Assembly (NCBI GenBank): GCA_004335835.1
Contig: RWJK01000243.1
Span: 1 to 18,402 of the forward strand
Direction of reading: 5' to 3'
Source of the DNA: Scenedesmus sp. ARA3
Taxonomy: Eukaryota > Chlorophyta > Chlorophyceae > Sphaeropleales > Scenedesmaceae
DNA length: 18,402 nucleotides
The notes under the pieces were generated by a model. The model searched no databases. It was not told the DNA's origin and saw only the letters and a list, made by a program, of their open reading frames with translations. Shown here in pieces: positions 16,913 to 18,402 of the stretch. Position 1 is the stretch's first letter. Each line of letters opens with the position of its first letter. The position numbers and the translations under genes were made by a program.

Positions 16913-18402
16913 ATGCCAGGACTTCAGCAGCTAGCTGCTGCTCTGCTGCTGCTGTTAGCAGCAGTCAATGCTGCAGGTGGGATACCTGAATTAAACCAAA
17001 AGCTGCCTGCACCACAGGAACCAAAAAACGTATGCATATAAGGAGATGCATGCCATGATATGTTCTTGGTGGGATCCAGCTTCAAGGTGCTGATCGCACC
17101 AGACTCCGCACAGCCTGCTGCTGTGCGCTGAGGCTCAGCCCGGCGCGCGTGCCATGCTTGTGCAATGATGCAGCAGCGGCAGCATCAACACTGCTGCTCT
17201 CAGCATCATACTGAGGCTTCACTTGCAGGGTGCTGCTGCACAACTAGCTCGCCTTTTTTGGAAGGATTGGTAGCTGGTCTTGGCTGCAACGGACATGATG
17301 CACAAAACATCTGCACATCAAACAGCATCAACTCAAGCAGTCGACAACGTTGCTGCATAATGACCTGTGCTGATGCAGGCGCAGAAACCTGTGATACCTC
17401 CCCATGTGACAGCATCGATGGAGCTGCTGCTGGCAGTTGCGCGGACCTTCAGCCCCCGGATGCCGGCTATGCCTGCAAATGCACTGCTGGCAGGGCGTGG
17501 GACAGCAGCACCCTGCTCTGTGCAGGCGATGCTGCACAGCCGCTTCATCAGTTTCATGCAAGCAAGGATACAGCTGCAACTGCTGTAGCCCTGCATGTAT
17601 GTGGAGTTGAGTGACCAAGTGCAACAGTGCAAAGCAACCAACTGCAAAAGGAGCAGGTCTTCTGAGAGTCTGAGGTCATTGCATGTATGGTGCTGGCACA
17701 CGTTTGCACATATACGTGATGACAGTGCATATGTTCCTGCTGCAATTGCAGACTTGGATGCTTGCCTATCCAGCCCCTGCAACAGCCTGGCCAATGCTGT
17801 CAGTGGATCCTGCATGGAGCTGCCGCCGCCATCTGCTGGGTTTGCTTGCAACTGCACAGACGGCTGGGTGTGGGACAGCAGCAGCTTCACCTGCACAGGT
17901 AAACACTGCAAAGCTGCACTCAAACAACCAACACCTAATGCATGCCTGTATTCACTGATTACAGAACACCCCTGTGCACCAGAACAGGCCATCACCCCTG
18001 CTGTGCCATCCATTGCCTGCAGATCTTGACGCCTGCCAGCCGCACAACTGCTCCAGCAACCTGCATGCTATTGGCAGCTCCTGCGTGGACCTGGCAGCGC
18101 CCTCCCTGGCTACAAATGCAGCTGCAGCATCAGCTACAGCTGGAACGCAAGCAGCCTCAATTCAAGTGCTGAAGCATAATTAATTGAAGACAACTGCAGG
18201 GGTTGCCAAGTGGACGTGCTGTTGCTTACTACATTTGCAAACAGTGCAGTCTGACCTACACACTCGTACCGCTGTGTGTTGCTTCTGTTGTGCCTGGCAG
18301 ACCTGGATGCCTGCATGGGCAGCCCCTGCAACAACCAGTCCAATGCTGTGAGCGGGTCGTGCACGGACCTGCCGCCACCCTCCCTGGGGTATGCCTGCAA
18401 CT
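16913..18402 (+). CDS. Secreted EGF-like repeat protein, 5' exons (runs off the right edge)
   Basis: Exon 1 (16913-16976) encodes a 21-residue signal peptide: MPGLQQ, then a Leu/Ala core ending AAVNAA. It ends in phase 1. Then come domain exons, each phase 1-1: 17379-17525 (147 nt), 17752-17898 (147 nt), 18023 to about 18168, and 18301 to the window end. Each encodes one domain with the spacing C-x4-C...GSC...P...AG(Y/F)xCxC...W(D/N)SS...C, six cysteines, EGF-like. Domains 2 and 4 start DLDAC. Exon shuffling or tandem duplication of symmetrical exons explains the series. Domain 1 ends at a GC rather than GT donor (17526). Domain 3 has a one-base loss near 18108 and no obvious donor, so it may be skipped or the gene may be damaged. 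The protein is expected to be extracellular or cell-wall/matrix associated (inference). I do not recognise a specific named family member. Confidence 0.65.
16977..17378 (+). other. Gene 2 intron 1
   Basis: From GTGGGA to GATGCAG, 402 bp. It contains CAG-rich sequence (17167-17190) and ATATAAGGAG near 17037. No EGF-like cysteine pattern could be read in it. Confidence 0.5.
18023..18168 (+). pseudogene. Frameshifted third EGF-like exon
   Basis: Starts in phase with DLDACQPHNCSSNLHAIGSSC and VDLAAPSL, matching domains 2 and 4. After CCCTCCCTGG one base is missing relative to domain 4 (near 18108). Allowing for it, the next residues would be the expected aromatic-x-C-x-C block. A second phase change is needed near 18160 to reach the last cysteine. 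No GT donor follows at the place used by domain 2; the bases there are TGCTGAAGC. Either two sequencing or assembly indels or a decayed exon. Confidence 0.55.

Noticed and set aside
16339..18402. tRNA or rRNA genes
   Set aside because: I found no cloverleaf-like or rRNA-like conserved sequence here or elsewhere in the window.

Overview
The window looks like nuclear DNA of a green alga (Chlorophyta; the (CTG)n/(CAG)n richness, poly-Ala/Ser/Gln inserts, many short introns, GTGAGT-like donors and TGCAG acceptors suggest a Chlamydomonadales/Sphaeropleales-type genome; this assignment is inference). All genes I can support are on the + strand. There are two: a very large multi-exon gene that enters from the left edge and stops at 16338, and the first exons of a secreted EGF-like-repeat gene that starts at 16913 and leaves at the right edge.

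Gene 1 (199-16338 visible). I assembled 29 exons by hand. Every junction is GT...AG and every phase fits: the visible exons sum to 5458 nt, which is one base finishing an upstream codon plus 1819 codons including the stop. The product is modular. Module A (199-2457, 5' end missing), module B (2324-7592) and module C (7592-11042) are three homologous copies of an ATP-grasp-type carboxylate-amine ligase unit. They share blocks such as VPRGYIC, the KP...GEG nucleotide loop, a (W/V)QFW..L...G.AF.PG block and a GV(F/Y)P..YLPG block. Only module A keeps the acidic D-x-N metal motif; B and C have lost it. A low-complexity linker then leads, within one exon (11329-12017), into a complete isoaspartyl dipeptidase (IadA, amidohydrolase superfamily) of about 400 residues ending at 16338. 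Its carboxylated-lysine position is Glu. A tandem ATP-grasp ligase joined to a beta-aspartyl dipeptidase suggests one protein with both making and breaking activities on isopeptide or beta-aspartyl bonds. That function is inference.

The second striking property is architectural. Most introns of gene 1 contain one to four 'echoes': partial tandem copies of the neighbouring exon edge, often with the splice donor or acceptor still attached, at a period of roughly 80-165 bp (most often 93-136). Some echoes are decayed by frameshifts or stops. Others differ from the real exon only at synonymous sites. Introns also hold CTG tracts just upstream of acceptors, a 22-bp x5 array (3482-3591), an 11-bp x7 array (9580-9657) and a cluster of palindromes (16035-16088).

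The interval 16339-16912 is the 3' flank of gene 1 and probable promoter region of gene 2; it contains a palindrome with an E2F-like core. Gene 2 begins with a signal peptide exon, followed by repeated six-cysteine domains, each on its own phase 1-1 exon of 147 nt. The third copy is frameshifted.
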